A DNA stretch of 64,000 nt from Alopecurus myosuroides (GCA_028641055.1 CM054060.1:312156949-312220948), one strand, 5' to 3'. Positions 23,201 to 35,379 are shown, counted from the first letter of the stretch. Notes: generated by a model not told the origin, from the letters alone. Program-made: numbers and translations.

Positions 23201-23850
23201 GGCTTCATCATAATTCTTTGGAAAACCTCTATTAGGGAATTGCAAGGTCAAAAGATTGAGTATTGCGTTGAATGCAGCATTGCTAATCCAGTAGTAATAC
23301 TTGACATGGAGTAACTACACGGTGAAGGTAAATCTTGAAAAGCCCCCCCCCCCCCCCGGCAAGAGCTACACGCTTAGACTCCTCTAATACCTCGGCAAAT
23401 AATGACTTCTATCCATCAACATGGTCTTCGGAATTGTACATATTCCTCAATAGGTCAGGAATCCTATGATATTCATATTCATCCTCTTTCTCCTAACCAT
23501 CATCATCTTCCAAAACATTTTCCATAAAGTCAAAGTCATCATCACCACCATGGTGTGGCTATTCATCATCTTCACCATGTTGAGGTTCTTCAAGAAAAGT
23601 TTCTCCATGGTGGACCCACCTATCATATGTGTTGGACATCCCATTAAGAAGCAGATGATCTTCCACTCTTCCTTGGGTCTGTTCTTCACGGTTCAAGCAT
23701 CGACAACATGGACAAAGAATGGCAGCATTGTTGGCAAATCTTACGCGGAAAAATTGCATGAAATCTTCCACTCCCATGATATGTTAAGTGGAAAGCTTTC
23801 TAACCCCTTTTATAATCCAACTTATGCCCATCTGCCAAAGACCACAAAAT
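20269..23850 (-). pseudogene. decayed TNP2-type CACTA transposase (element 3)
   Basis: Reading from the right, blocks of a TNP2 transposase appear in order. First come a Cys-rich transposase-associated segment (23559-23777, CPCCRCLN) and the Transposase_21 core (22460-23251, with ATDGFNPFG). Next come a block with VMHIDKN (22098-22298), a DUF4218-like block (21268-22101, GLKTHDCHILLQ) and a DUF4216-like C-terminus (20269-20930). The blocks lie in different frames with gaps and stops, more than introns alone would explain. The usual LDVMH motif reads LNVMH here; if that Asp is catalytic, as proposed for CACTA enzymes, activity would be lost anyway. A 15-C run sits at 23343-23357 between blocks. 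Confidence 0.8.
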
Positions 23851-24640
23851 GATGCAAATTTAACGGTAAGTAACACGGTAAATGGAGCATGAAAATTTGT
23901 TACTTTATTCTAGCAAATTATAATGCATCACTACAAAATCTAGCGGTAACAGGAGCATGAAAATCTGTTGCTCTTCAGTTAACACATCAATACCATTTTT
24001 TATTCAGTTATGTCACTTAAATCAATTACTCAAGAACAAAAAACCTAGCTAAGCCATAAATCTCTAATTACTTAATTACACTAGATTACTTTCATCTATG
24101 ATTGTTGTTACATTTAAATTTCCTAATCAGTTCCCTTGTAATATTAGACAGCAAAGTAGCAGGTGGGGGCTCTAGTAGACATCAGTGTTACATCTACACT
24201 ACATCAGAGATGCAAAGCAGCATCGGCAGGACTAGAGAGAGGAGAGGGGTGCATACCCTGCAGTTCTTCGAGCATGAGCAGAACCAGAGACACGAGAGGG
24301 GTGCCACCAGTAGGTCACAGAGAGAGGCGAGGCGCCCTGCCGTTCTTCGAGCAGTAGCAGGGTGAGGCGCTCCTGTCTTGGCAGGTCAACCAGGGCAGCT
24401 CCTGCCCTTGGCTCTTCCTTTGCCGGTCGCCTCCGCCCCCGCCAGTAAGCACCGAGGCGCTCCGGCAGGTCGCCGCCGGCAGCCTCGCTTGCCTCTGGTA
24501 GCCTCCCCCGCCTCCGTCTTGTGTCCCCGATGTAGAATTCAGACAACTTGCCTCGATGTAGGATCCAGACAATTGAATCAGTCTTTAACTGAAAGGTAGT
24601 GGGTAAGTTAAGAATAAAAGGATGTGTCTTGGATACCTAA
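23851..24640. other. 5' region upstream of the decayed TNP2 gene
   Basis: AT-rich to 24160, then GC-rich from 24230 to 24540, which on the minus strand would be promoter-proximal leader. No ORF with recognisable features. Confidence 0.4.
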
Positions 24641-24644
24641 CAGA

Positions 24645-24728
24645 ATGGAGTCTACACCTCAGTGGTAATGCACATGGGATGCAACCAGCGTTGTCGGGGT
24701 TCGAGTCCCCGCGAGCGCTTATTTTTTT
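24645..24728 (+). repeat. tRNA-like unit with pol III boxes
   Basis: A-box-like CTCAGTGGTAATGC starts at 24658, a perfect B box GGTTCGAGTCC is at 24699-24709, and T7 follows at 24722. Spacing fits a tRNA-derived promoter. No complete tRNA fold can be drawn with confidence, so a SINE head or tRNA pseudogene is more likely than a working tRNA. Confidence 0.5.
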
Positions 24729-24839
24729 CTATAAATCGCGTTGTGTGCGCTGGGCGCTGTGTGGGCTGTGTGCGCTGGGCGCTGGGTTGGGCGTGGCGCT
24801 GGCTCTGGGCTGGCGTTGGCTGTGGGATGTGCTCCCTTT

Positions 24840-25047
24840 TAGTAATAGTCATACACCACGTATCATGTGCTATGACCATCTTGATAAAGAAAATCATAAC
24901 TTTTTTGCCAAAAAAGTCATATGAATATAGGGGTTTTGTCCCGCCCAAATATGTCATGATCAACAGATTAATAATGGTCATTGATCTATGACTATTTCAT
25001 CCACAGCCATTATAAAAGGGTCATGTATCAACATATTTCTTGTAATG
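24840..25047. repeat. degenerate right end of CACTA element 3
   Basis: The end ATTTCTTGTAATG (25035-25047) is the complement of CATTACAAGAAAT, one base from the common CACTACAAGAAAT terminus. Inside are repeated GTCATA/TATGAC words in both orientations, as in CACTA subterminal regions. The matching left end was not found. Confidence 0.6.
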
Positions 25048-25116
25048 GGAGAGGCTTGTTCGGGAGCCTCTTTTTCGGAAGCGAGGGTTTAGCTCGGGAA
25101 CAAAGAGAAAGAGGTA

Positions 25117-25462
25117 CTCCCTCCGTTCACATATACTTTGCGTTTTGAGTGTGTCACAGATACCAAGGTAAGCATTATATGAGCTAAATTCGGGGTTAGA
25201 TGGACTAATATGCCCCTCATACATTTACCACGACCCCAGGTGCCATTAGTTACATGCATGTGCTGCCGCCGGAAGTCCACGCATTCATTAGTCCTCGTCT
25301 CCTTTTATCCGGTGCAATTGAAAGTATGCATGGCCAGATACACATGCCTCTCTCAACTTTGCAAGATTTAATAGGGGAATTTTGGGAAGTCAAGTGCCCA
25401 ACGCAAAGTAAATGGGAAAATTTAGGAAAAGCTAGACGCAAAGTATATCTAAACGGAGGGTG
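25117..25462. mobile_element. Stowaway-like (Tc1/mariner) MITE, 346 bp
   Basis: Inverted ends: left CTCCCTCCGTTCACATATAC, right complement CACCCTCCGTTTAGATATAC, both continuing TTTGCGT. TA flanks both sides (25115-25116 and 25463-25464). No coding capacity. Confidence 0.88.
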
Positions 25463-25602
25463 TACCAGGTGCGAATCTTGGGCCAAACACGCTTTGAAAG
25501 CGATACGCACTAAGCGACGAAGGTAACGCTTGACGACATGATACGTGGCCGACGGTTGAAGGAACCAAATTTTCCTTTTAGATAGGAGATATTACTTACT
25601 CC

Positions 25603-25732
25603 CAGTTAGTTAAATTAATATGGTTATATTTTATGTTAACAATATATAAACTCATATAAAATGATATCAGTTAATTAAATTAATATGGTTATATTTTATG
25701 TTAAAAATATATAAACTCATATAAAATGATTA
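25603..25732. repeat. 65-bp tandem duplication, AT-rich
   Basis: Two units start at 25603 and 25668 with CAGTTARTTAAATTAATATG and differ at only a few bases. Confidence 0.9.
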
Positions 25733-25879
25733 AAAAAAGGCTAGATCGAGATCGAAGTTCATTTTATTTATACGTACTACACCAACACCAGTACCGAGTG
25801 GGTTTCACACACAACACCGACAAACATAGATGGAAAAGAGAAAATACAGTCCATTTTTTATGATATCTACCGACACCAA

Positions 25880-27110
25880 ATGATCGGCCGTAGACGTATA
25901 AGTGTGGGTTTTCTCCATCAGGGGTAGAGTTTCACCGGAGAGGGAGCTCCGAAGCATTGGAATGCCAGCAAATGACAGGTGGTTCCATATCACATGTTCC
26001 CAAGTGTGTTTTTGGTCTTAGATGTCCAATATGTCACTCCAGTATGTGGGCGGGTTCTCGGACGTATGCTTCTCTCTTGTGATTTTAAGGGTTTATAGGG
26101 GGAAACTCCCGTATAGAGGAAACGGAGGGGATCTTTGCAAGAGTTTTGGAGCAACTTTGTTTTTGTTGTCCCTAGGGGCTACCCTAACACAACCAAGCAT
26201 ATAGTTGCACTTTTCTACCCCCTCCTGATGCCGTTACTGGTTGTAGACGTGTAAGTCTGGGTTTTCTCCAGCGGGGTTAGGGTTTCACCGGAGAGGGGGC
26301 TCCGAAGCATCGAAATGCCACCAAATGACAGGTGGTTCCATATCACATGTTTCCAAGTGTGTTTTGGGTCTTACATGTCCACGATCCCACTCCAGTATAT
26401 GGGCGGGTTCATGGGCGTATGCTTCTCTCTTGTGATCTTATGGGTTTATAGGTGGAAACTCCAGTGTGAGAGGAAACGGGGGGACCTTTGCATAAGTTCT
26501 GGAGTAACTTTGTTTTTGTTGTCCCTAGGGGCTACCCTAACACAACCAAGCATCTAGTTGCACTTTTCTACCCCATCCCGACGCCTTTACCGATTGTACA
26601 CGTATAAGTGTGGATTTTCTCTAGCGGGGCTAGGGTTTCACCTGAGAGGGGGCTCCGGAGCATCGAAATGCGACCAAATGATAGGTGGTTCCATATCACA
26701 TGTTCCTAATTGTGTTTTGGATCTTACATGTCCCAGATCCCACTCCGGTATGTGGGCGGGTTCATAGACGTATACTTCTCTCTTGTGATTTTATGGGTTT
26801 ATAGGTGGAAACTCCTGTATCAAAGGAAACGGAGGGGATCTTTGCAAGAGTTGTGGAGTAACTTTGTTTTTGTTGTCCCTATGGGCTACCCTAACAAGGC
26901 CAAGAATCTAGTTGCACTTTTCTACCCCCTACCGACGCCGTTACCAGTTGTAGACGTATAAGTGTGTGTTTTCTCCAGCGGGGCTTAGGTTTCACCGTAG
27001 AGGGGGCTCCGGAGTATCGGAATGCCACCAAATGGCAGGTGGTTCCATTATCACATGTTCCCAAGGGTGTTTTGGTCTTAGATGTCCAAGATCCCACTTT
27101 TCCTCGCAAG
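25880..27110. repeat. ~353-bp tandem repeat, about 3.5 copies
   Basis: The landmark GTAGACGTATAAGTGTG starts at 25890, 26243, 26596 and 26950. Each unit contains CACCGGAGAGGGGGCTCCG and GGTGGTTCCATATCACATG-type words. Spacing is 353-354 bp. Short frames inside are repeated shadows. Confidence 0.9.
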
Positions 27111-27539
27111 TGTCTAACTCATGCTCGAACATGTAGGGGACTGGAGTTTCGGAGAACGCACATTTTGGCCGGGCTTCTCCTAGTGGCCCGCCGGGTTCGC
27201 GGCAGATCATGCCGATTCATGGCACTGCTTCTCCCACTTCCGGTACCTCGCTTGGTGGTTCCGGTGATGGTTCGGCGGACGAGCCGCGCGGCCAGGCTTC
27301 TCCTATTTTCCGGAGGGGAGAGATGGGCTACACCTTGTCTCCTCTTGACCGTATATAGCTAGCTAAGGATGTATCGCGACCGATGGAACGTTGAATGACA
27401 TTAAACAATGTGTGTATGATTATTTTGATGGTTAATACTGATGATATTATGCTCGTACATGTTTCTGTTGGTTCTAATTATGTACTATGCATTTTATGTT
27501 ATTTTGGAACCAGGCACGACAGGGCGCCGCGTGTCCATG
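27111..27539. other. unclassified sequence
   Basis: GC-rich to about 27350, then AT-rich. No supported gene or repeat boundary. Confidence 0.3.
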
Positions 27540-27817
27540 TATGTTCTGACGGCAAAGCCTTCGCCGTAGGACCGCCCCGAGGAAGTAGTAGAGGGCGCCA
27601 CGCGGCCGCTTGGTGCCGACCGTGTGGACGACCCATCATAGGTGGGTGGGGCCCACCCATCCCCTACGCCGACGGAGTTTTATTGTTCCGACGGAGATTC
27701 GACCTATACCTAAGGGAGCTTACGCCGATGGCAGCCGTCGACACAGGTTGTGCCGACGGGTTTTGGTGCTATGCCGACGGCCTAGAGCTGTCGGCATATC
27801 AGCAGATTCATGTAGTG
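27540..27817. repeat. right end of another CACTA-type element
   Basis: The words TGCCGACGG and CCGTCGGCA recur in both orientations, leading to GCAGATTCATGTAGTG at 27817. The complement begins CACTACATGAATC, a CACTA-style terminus. The left end was not identified. Confidence 0.6.
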
Positions 27818-27890
27818 TGGAGGGAATCGTTGTAAGGTCCCTACCGACCGTCGATATCAATATAGTCACTTCACTTATCATGTGTACTTA

Positions 27891-28120
27891 CACTAGTGGA
27901 AACAGGGCCAACCATCCCGGTTCGTAAGGGCCATTTGTCCCGGTTGTGCAACCGGGATGGGCCAGCCGGGACAAATGGCCCTCCCCCATTGGTCCCGGTT
28001 GTGCCAGGACACGGGAAAATGGGGTTGACCACGTGGCGAACCTGGCCAGGGGCATTCGTCTCCGTTCTTAACACGAACCGGGATGAATGCCTCCTCTGTC
28101 GCGGCAGCACTTTTGCAATT
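27891..28120. repeat. left terminal and subterminal repeats of CACTA-2
   Basis: CCCGGTTGTGCAACCGGGA and related inverted words repeat from 27915 to about 28085, followed by CTCTGCCGCGGCAGAG near 28120. Confidence 0.88.
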
Positions 28121-28227
28121 TTCTCTGCCGCGGCAGAGTTTTTTTTTCTATTTATTGTTTTCCTTTTTATTTTATGTTTTGCGATCAATTCGATTTAACA
28201 ATACCCCTGTCACCATACAGTGATAAG

Positions 28228-28368
28228 GAGCCTTGGTGGCCCCTCCCCGGACCTCCCGGATCCTAGGAGAAGAGAGGAGCCCGGTGGCCCTTCCCCGGAC
28301 CTCCCGGATCCCACGAGAAGAGAGGAGCCTCGGTGGCCCCTCCCCGGACTTCCCGGATCCCACGAGTG
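28228..28368. repeat. ~49-bp tandem repeat, 3 copies (CACTA-2)
   Basis: Units contain CCCCGGACCTCCCGGATCC. Counterpart of 11545-11690. Confidence 0.85.
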
Positions 28369-28474
28369 AATAAGTAATACATATATATATAGAAAAATTA
28401 GGAACACTTAAATTACAGAAGCTAAGTATATCCATCATATTACATGACCGATGGAATGAATTACAAAATCAAAT

Positions 28475-31400
28475 TCATGACCAACCGACGCTATAGTACT
28501 CTCCATCTACATTTAGGACCTCTGCATCTAAGAAGCCCGCAATTTCCTCCTGAATTGCTCGTATGCGGTCCCTTGGTAGAAGACCGTCCCGGAGCCATTC
28601 GATCTAATATAAAGAAGAGTGGTCAATATATATTAACGAAAGTAAGTAACTAAAATAGATGGTAATAAGAAAAATTGATGACTGACGTACATGAAGGTGG
28701 TTTAAATCTCTGCCCTTGGGACAGGTCGTCTGACGAATGAACTTGCAGACGTAGTATCCACACAAGTGATTCCCGTCTCCCTGTTGCAAGCACTTTACGA
28801 GAACATGGTTTCAATCAAAATAATAATCAACTAGCCATGATAATGGTATCGACACTAGAATCAAGGAGATGCGCGGATCTACATAGTAGTACTTACTTCC
28901 ACAATATCAAATGTAAGCTCTGATTTCCATTCACCAGGAGACTTTTTTGTGAACCTCTTCCAAACGATGCCCAGGAAAGAAAAAGAATAAAAAGAGTTAG
29001 TAATTACTTGATATCCGAAAATGAAACAAAGTAGTCGATATAGTGCCATATATAAAGACTGAAATTAATAAAGATTGAAATTACCGCTGGATCATTTCCT
29101 CCATGGAAGCCCACATCGCTAGGGGTTTATGTTTTGGGTCCATTACTAGTACTTTTCCTTTGTCAACTTGGAAAATTAGCAGAATATAGTGGAAGCTGCG
29201 CACGCAGAACTCATCAATTATACACTGAACATCGAGTAAGGAAAACATAATGTGTACAACACAGTAACACTCACCCGAAGTTTTAAGGAAATAGTATTTC
29301 CCGTCGGTGTTGTTGAAACCTTATTGCCCTTAGAATGTTATCTTCTGTATCCTTGGCACATAGCTCAAGAGTCTTATGATTAACAAAATATGGGTCAATG
29401 ACCCCAATATCATAGATTTGTCCTCTTTTCCATTCGAGTATCTTCATTCTGCAATTATAATATAATGAGGTGTACTATATATATATGAATATGCAATGAA
29501 TGAGGTGAGCTAGCTAGAGACTTAATTAGAGAAATAAGTACTTACATACAATAGGCACTAACGATAGATTTGTCGAGGGCCTGCTGCTGGAATAACTGAA
29601 ACAATTCATCAAATTTAATCAGAACCATTCCATCTCCATACCCCTAGTGCTCGTCTCTAACTGCGAGACATATCCAGTCCTGAGATTTCACAGCGGCTTC
29701 CATATACCAACTATGCCCTCTTCGCATTTTGGTTGGTAGATCCTTTAACTCCTCGGGTTTGACGAGAGGTTTCCCGTACTGGCATTTGTACGCACATTCA
29801 TCTTTGGGGAAGTAGTTTACTGTTTGCATATACCCAGCAATGGACAAACCCGCAGCAGCTGCCCTTTCTCCGTACAGTTCTATAAACTCCGGATCAATTT
29901 GCTCGTCAGCATTAGTGCTCGGCCCCACCTAGGTACTGGAAATCACTTTGAGCGGGGAGATGGATTGTTTTTTCTGCTCTCCGAGCTGGGCAACTGATTT
30001 CCCCCTTTTCCCGCTTGCGCTACTACTCTTCGTCGACCGCACCATTTCCCGGTGTGACTTCAGAATAGAGCGGTCATAGTCAGATGACAGACTCGGCTCG
30101 GGTTGATGAAGAGTCTTCACCATTTTCCACGCTCGTTCTATATCTTCTTCGGTCTCGGGGAAATCTGCCTTTTTCTTCTCCTTCCGCTTCGCCTTCCATG
30201 CCTCGTGTTCGTCCCTTGCGATTTCCTGGGTTTGCTCAGGAGTATAGTCGTAAGGTAACTTGCGTAACTTCTTTGGTAACTTCGGGAGGGGTGACCGTTG
30301 ATGTTTGGGTGATCTTTTACGTTTCGGCAGAAACTTAGTGGGCGGAGAAGGCTGACGCAGCAGCGTAGGCGATCGCGCTGGAGACATGCACGACGTAGGC
30401 GACCACGCTGGAGACGGCATGCATGGCGCAGACGACCGCGGTGGAGAGTGTTGCGCTGGAGAATGGTGAGGAGTCGATGGCCTTGCCATGTGATTTGGAA
30501 GCACAATGCATTCCTTTAGCCATAGAAAGGTCAACTTCTTGGCTTCTCCGAGTTCAGTCACCTCTCCGTCTTCACCTTCAGGGAATTCAAGCTTCACCCG
30601 CTCGAATCCGTTGACAACTTCTTCGACCCCAACAACAGCGTAGCCCCGTGGAACCGGAAGACTATGGTGAGTTGGTTTGTTGCCAATTGGTAAGACATAG
30701 CCGACCTCCGCCTTCATGGTTATATTGACGACCTTCAAATGGAGCTCACAGATTGTCATCTCCATGATATCATCCACCGGGTGCATCATCGGCGGTGCAT
30801 CATCAACCGGGAGCTGCGTGGACGCAACGCTGCTTTTCCGATGAGAATGTGCGGCGCCGGTAGCATCGACTTCAACTTCTACCATGTGTGGTACGCCGGT
30901 AGCCACTAGCTGCTGGCTAAGTGTGTTAATTTGCTCATGCTGCTGCATTGCTACATCCTGCGTCCGTTTTATCTGTTATTCAACTTGACGCCTCCAGTTT
31001 GCCTGCCTCTCTGCTTCAGCTTCCTCCGCGTCCTTTTTCCATTGACGGCTTCTATCGGGGTATTTCTTTTTGGTGTCGTCAAACCCAATACTCCATGGAG
31101 GATTTCCTTCTCTGCCTCGTGTACGCCCTACATGTTCGTTATTCCCGAGGGCGCGTGTGAGCTCGTCGTTCTCTCTATCTGGCACAAACTTCCCCTCTTT
31201 AGCGTCCTTTATTGCGCTTCTCAGATCTTCTATGGGTAGAGGATTCTCTTTATACCTTAGGTTATAGATTTCTCTTCCTTCAGCGTCCAACGTGCCCCCA
31301 TGCCCGTAGAACCATGACCTTGTCCGCTCGACCCACAAGAACGGCTCGGGAGTGATCCCCTTCACAAGCAGGTCATTCTCCCATTTCTCCCACTTGGGCA

Positions 31401-32320
31401 TGGAACTCTTGTAGCCATCTTGCCCCATAACATGGTGATGTACCTTTTTGGCGGCGTTTTTCTCATTTGTTTTTGTCCTTTCCTGTGCATTCTCTAACAG
31501 CTTGTACTTCACAAACTCTGGCCATAAGGATTTTGTTTTCTCATACCCTTGAGTGAAATCTGGAGTCTTTCCCTTCTTAACAAATTCAAGGTTCAATCTT
31601 TTCTTCCAGTTTTTGAATTGCTCGGCCATATTTTTCAGAGTCCACGCCTTGACCTTTTCCAGTATCTCAATTTTCTTTTTTAGTAACATCGGCATCATTC
31701 TCATCCGCGTCATTCTCGTCCACCTCCGGCAAGGGTAAGTTGAAATTACACATGATCTTTTTGAAAAATGCTCTTTGGCTTTTTTGCTGACATATAAAAT
31801 TCCTTGTCTCAACGGATCTTTTGGCTCATTCCACTCATGAACAGTGATCAGCATGTGATCCCTAATTAGCACTCCGCATTGCTTCACAAATTTTTGGGCA
31901 ACATCAGCGGGAAGCTCGGGTGCGCCGTCCGCTCTGATCGTTTCGATCCTATATCTTTATGTATCTTTCAACTTCTTTGTTGTGCCTCGTTTCGTATTTT
32001 TTCCGGTTGATATGCTTGAACCGGATGGCTAAAAATATAAAGACTGTTAATACATGTATATAGACAACATATGCTTCATTAAGTAACATATCTATATGCA
32101 CCTCGGAGCCGGTGTTTGTAATTTGTACGGCTATACCGGAGCCGTCGGCTGCTCCCTTATCGGAGCCGTCGGCTTCTACCTCAGCAGAGATGTCTCCTCG
32201 GATGAGCTCCGGATCTCCCTCACCGGAGTCGTTCATCCACTGGCTCACATCGGTCTCTCCCTCGGGCCCGCGGATTAAACCCTCGAGCAAGTTTTCCGCA
32301 TCTTCGTCTCTTGGCTCCAT
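28475..32320 (-). pseudogene. TNPA-like (Transposase_24/DUF8039-type) gene with C-terminal Ulp1 protease, decayed
   Basis: From a start near 32320 (MEPRDEDAEN) the gene runs through a Lys/Glu-rich segment with the hallmark GNNEHVGRTRG, a DUF8039-like region (about 30700) and a Ser/Pro/Lys-rich linker. Its C-terminal part is a Ulp1-like cysteine protease spread over several small exons. That domain shows FHY (His), VMDPK (Asp) and QQGDGNHLCGYYV (Gln and Cys). The last exon ends with GEYYSVGWS and TGA at 28475. In one frame there are stops at 30976, 29929 and 29644, and a further TAA where FPYNF is expected (about 29290). At least one frameshift lies near 31.9 kb. Family names are from motif memory. 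Confidence 0.75.
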
Positions 32321-32636
32321 ACTTTTCTGAAAATACACAAAATTCCCTAAGTCAAAATTACCTAAGTTAGAAAAAAGAGTAATTATATGTTCCAGATCCA
32401 TTTCATCAGAATTTCTTAAAGATAATAGCTAATGGTACTTATACCTAAACAAGTTAGAAAAAAGAGTATCAATATGTTCGAGATCCTCATTTCAATTATA
32501 AGAGCAACATTGATGAAATATTTAAACGTATCAATACACACCAAGAGTTACATAGCTCGGGTTCATTTTATTTAACCCTAATACATCACGATCGAATAAT
32601 ATCACTTATACATAATCATGAAATCTCTCAAACTAA

Positions 32637-32993
32637 TTAACTCCGACCGGGTCCTAAGCCGCGGGGTGCCGAGTCGCGGGTGCTACGCATCCATAGGTAA
32701 GGAACCCTCACAGGGTCATATCTCACGTGGTAAGGAACCCTCCGAATAATCGACCAACTGCTTCTATACTCTGTATCGAGCAAGTACATGTAGCGACAGA
32801 CGTGCTCGTCCTCCTCCCTGATACGCTGATGTACCACCTCCTCAGGGGCCGGCTCTCTCCGCACCGACCGTGGCCCACGCGATGGCCACCAAAGAATATC
32901 CGGGTCGACCACGTCACCCGGATTTCTCACCAAGCCGCGTGTCCCGGTAGTAAGGACCTCCCAGTGCCAGCCCAGCGGGTCCAACAGAGACAT
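32637..32993 (-). CDS. hypothetical 118-aa protein within CACTA-2
   Basis: An open frame on the same strand as the TNPA-like gene, starting MSLLDPLGWHWEVL and ending in GPGRS. It is rich in Trp, Arg and Pro with a basic C-terminus. It lies between the presumed first exon (about 36 kb) and the TNPA-like exons. The corresponding part of CACTA-1 is deleted. I recognise no domain; it may be an upstream exon of the same transcription unit. Confidence 0.4.
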   Translation of the reverse strand: MSLLDPLGWHWEVLTTGTRGLVRNPGDVVDPDILWWPSRGPRSVRREPAPEEVVHQRIREEDEHVCRYMYLLDTEYRSSWSIIRRVPYHVRYDPVRVPYLWMRSTRDSAPRGLGPGRS

Positions 32994-33129
32994 AAGCTAA
33001 AAACAGACCCGGACTAACTAAATATTCCTAGTTAAGTAAAAGACCTTAGTGTTTTAACTTAGTAAAAAAATAGTAAATGGAGAAATATGGCATAAATAAG
33101 ATGAAAGTTAAACAAAATCACATACGTAA

Positions 33130-35140
33130 GTGTTTGTGAGATCCGAACAAAGTTGGACCATTTCGTGCACATACATAACGGGGACATTCTTCATAGCCCC
33201 GTCCAGGGCTATGAAATATATCACCATTACGTATATGCACCAAATGATGCAACCCAGTTCTTCTGATCTCACTAACATCAATATTTCAAATGCGGCGTTC
33301 CTTAGTTCGAACCGAAACCCTCATCTTCATACATTCCCCGGATCACCACTGTCTATAGTACCTCTTAACAGGAACAAGGGTTTCTGAACTTTAGTAAGGA
33401 GTATGACTAGCAGATCTGATCGAGTCTTGCCGGATAAAGTTGCGACTCAAACGGGACATAACAGTTGTAGCATCCCAGATTATCCATATCATGCGTGAAA
33501 ATGTTGCAGATGAAGAGGAAGTGATCTGCAACGTTTTCACACAGGAATGGATAATCTGGAATGATGTTATGCCCCGTTCGAGTCACAAGTTTATTAGGAA
33601 ATACTGGACTGATCTGCTAGTCATACTCCTTCCTAGACCTTCACATTTTGTGCTTGCTACGAGGTAGTACACGTGATGGTGGTCCGGAGAAGGATGAAGA
33701 CTGGTGTTTCTGGAAATCTTTGAAACTAAACAAAATCATATGTGTAATATCGTGAGATCCGAACGAGGTTAGACCCTTTTGTCCACATACATAATGGGGA
33801 CATTCTTCATAACCCCGGAAGGGATTTCTGAGGAATGTCACCATTACGAATGTGCACAAAAGGGTTCAACTTCGTTCGGATCTCACGATATTACATATGT
33901 GACGTTATTTAGTTCCAAAGAAATCCAGAAACCCTCATCTTCCTCCTTTCCCCGGATCACCACCGCATGTAGTATCTCTTAACAGGAACAAGATGGTCAT
34001 CGGGCCTTGATATGAAGTTGGAACTTCACATTTTGTGCTTGTTACGAGGTAAGTACACGTGATGGCGATGCAGGGGAAGGAAGGGTTTCTAGAAATCTTT
34101 GAAACTAAACAAAATCATTTATGTAATAGTGAAATCCGGAAAAAACTAGATCCTTTTGTACACATACATAATGGGGATATTCTTCATAACCCCGGAAGGG
34201 ATTTCTGAGGAATATCACCATTACGAATGTGCACTAAAGGATTCAGCTTCATCCAGATCTCACGAACCATATTACATATGTGACATTATTTAGTTCGAAT
34301 GAAATCCAGAAACCCTCATCTTTCTCCTTTCCCCGGATCACCACCGCCTGTAGTACCTCTTAACAGGAACAAGATGGTCATTGGGCCTTGATGTGAAGTT
34401 GGACCTTCACATTTTATGCTTGTTACGAGGTAAGTACACGTGATGGCGATGCGGGGGAAGGAATGGTCTCTAGAAATCTTTGAAACTAAACAAAATCATA
34501 TATGTAATAGTGAAATCCGGAAAAACCTAGATCCTTTTGTACACATACATAATGGGGATATTCTTCATAACCCCGGAAGGGATATCTGAGGAATATCACC
34601 ATTACAAATGTGAACTAAAGGATTCAGCTTCATCCAGATCTCACGAACCATATTACATATGTGACATTATTTAGTTCGAAAGAAATCCAGAAACCCTCAT
34701 CTTTCTACTTTCCCCGGATCACCACCGCCTGTAGTACCTCTTAACAGGAACAAGATGGTCATTGGGCCTTGATGTGAAGTTGGACCTTCACATTTTATGC
34801 TTGTTACGAGGTAAGTACACGTGATGGCGATGCGGGGGAAGGAAGGGTTTCTGGACATCTTTAAAACTTAACAAAATCATATATGTAATAGTGAAATCCG
34901 GAAAAAACGAGACCCTTTTGTACACATACATAATGGGGACATTCTTCATAACCCCGGAAGGGATTTCTGAGGAATGTCACCATTACGAATGTGCACTAAA
35001 GGGTTCATCTTCATACGGATCTCACGAACCATATTACATATGTGACATTATTTAGTTCGAAAGAAATACAGAAACCCTCGCATTCGTTCCTTTCCCCAGA
35101 TCACCACCGCATGTAGTACCTCTTAACAGGAACAAGATGG
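33130..35140. repeat. ~380-bp tandem units with long hairpins (CACTA-2)
   Basis: Palindrome centres lie near 33205, 33818, 34195, 34577 and 34957, marked by ATAACCCCGGAAGGGAT. Around 33818, arms of about 100 bp pair with roughly 80% or better identity by eye. The phrase AACAGGAACAAGATGGTCAT recurs at about 380-bp spacing (33.98, 34.36, 34.74 and 35.13 kb). The array lies in what looks like the first intron of the minus-strand unit. Confidence 0.85.
33385..33645. repeat. long hairpin whose arms copy the tail of the 37609-38154 ORF
   Basis: The centre is GAAGAGGAAGTG at about 33515. Inner arms are GAAAATGTTGCAGAT and its near complement, further out CAGATTATCC and its complement. The left arm at 33398-33431 matches 38142-38175 at 32 of 34 bases, and the right arm (complement of 33609-33640) matches 38131-38163 almost as well. 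Hence both arms carry the stop-codon region of that ORF in opposite orientations. CACTA-1 keeps the same hairpin (10868-11108). Confidence 0.8.
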
Positions 35141-35379
35141 TCATCGGTCTGTGTGCCTCATATTTAGAGTGGACACATACAAGCAGCCTTGGTGGACTAG
35201 GCGCGCCAAGTGGGATGCACAAGATCCTAACTTTGTGAAAATCACAAGGCGCACCGAACCACCAAGGCCATCTGAGTGTGAACCAACTCTTCCAATCATC
35301 GGCATTTATTCAAAAGATCGAACGAACATCACAAAGTGAAAATCACAAGTAAAACTGCAATAACAGTTCCAAATTTCTA

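Noticed and set aside
24645..24728. Functional tRNA gene
   Set aside because: Boxes are present, but a full acceptor stem and anticodon arm could not be drawn with confidence.
33130..35140. Regularly spaced repeats resembling a CRISPR array
   Set aside because: Units are ~380 bp, nearly identical throughout, eukaryotic and self-complementary. There are no short repeats with unique spacers.
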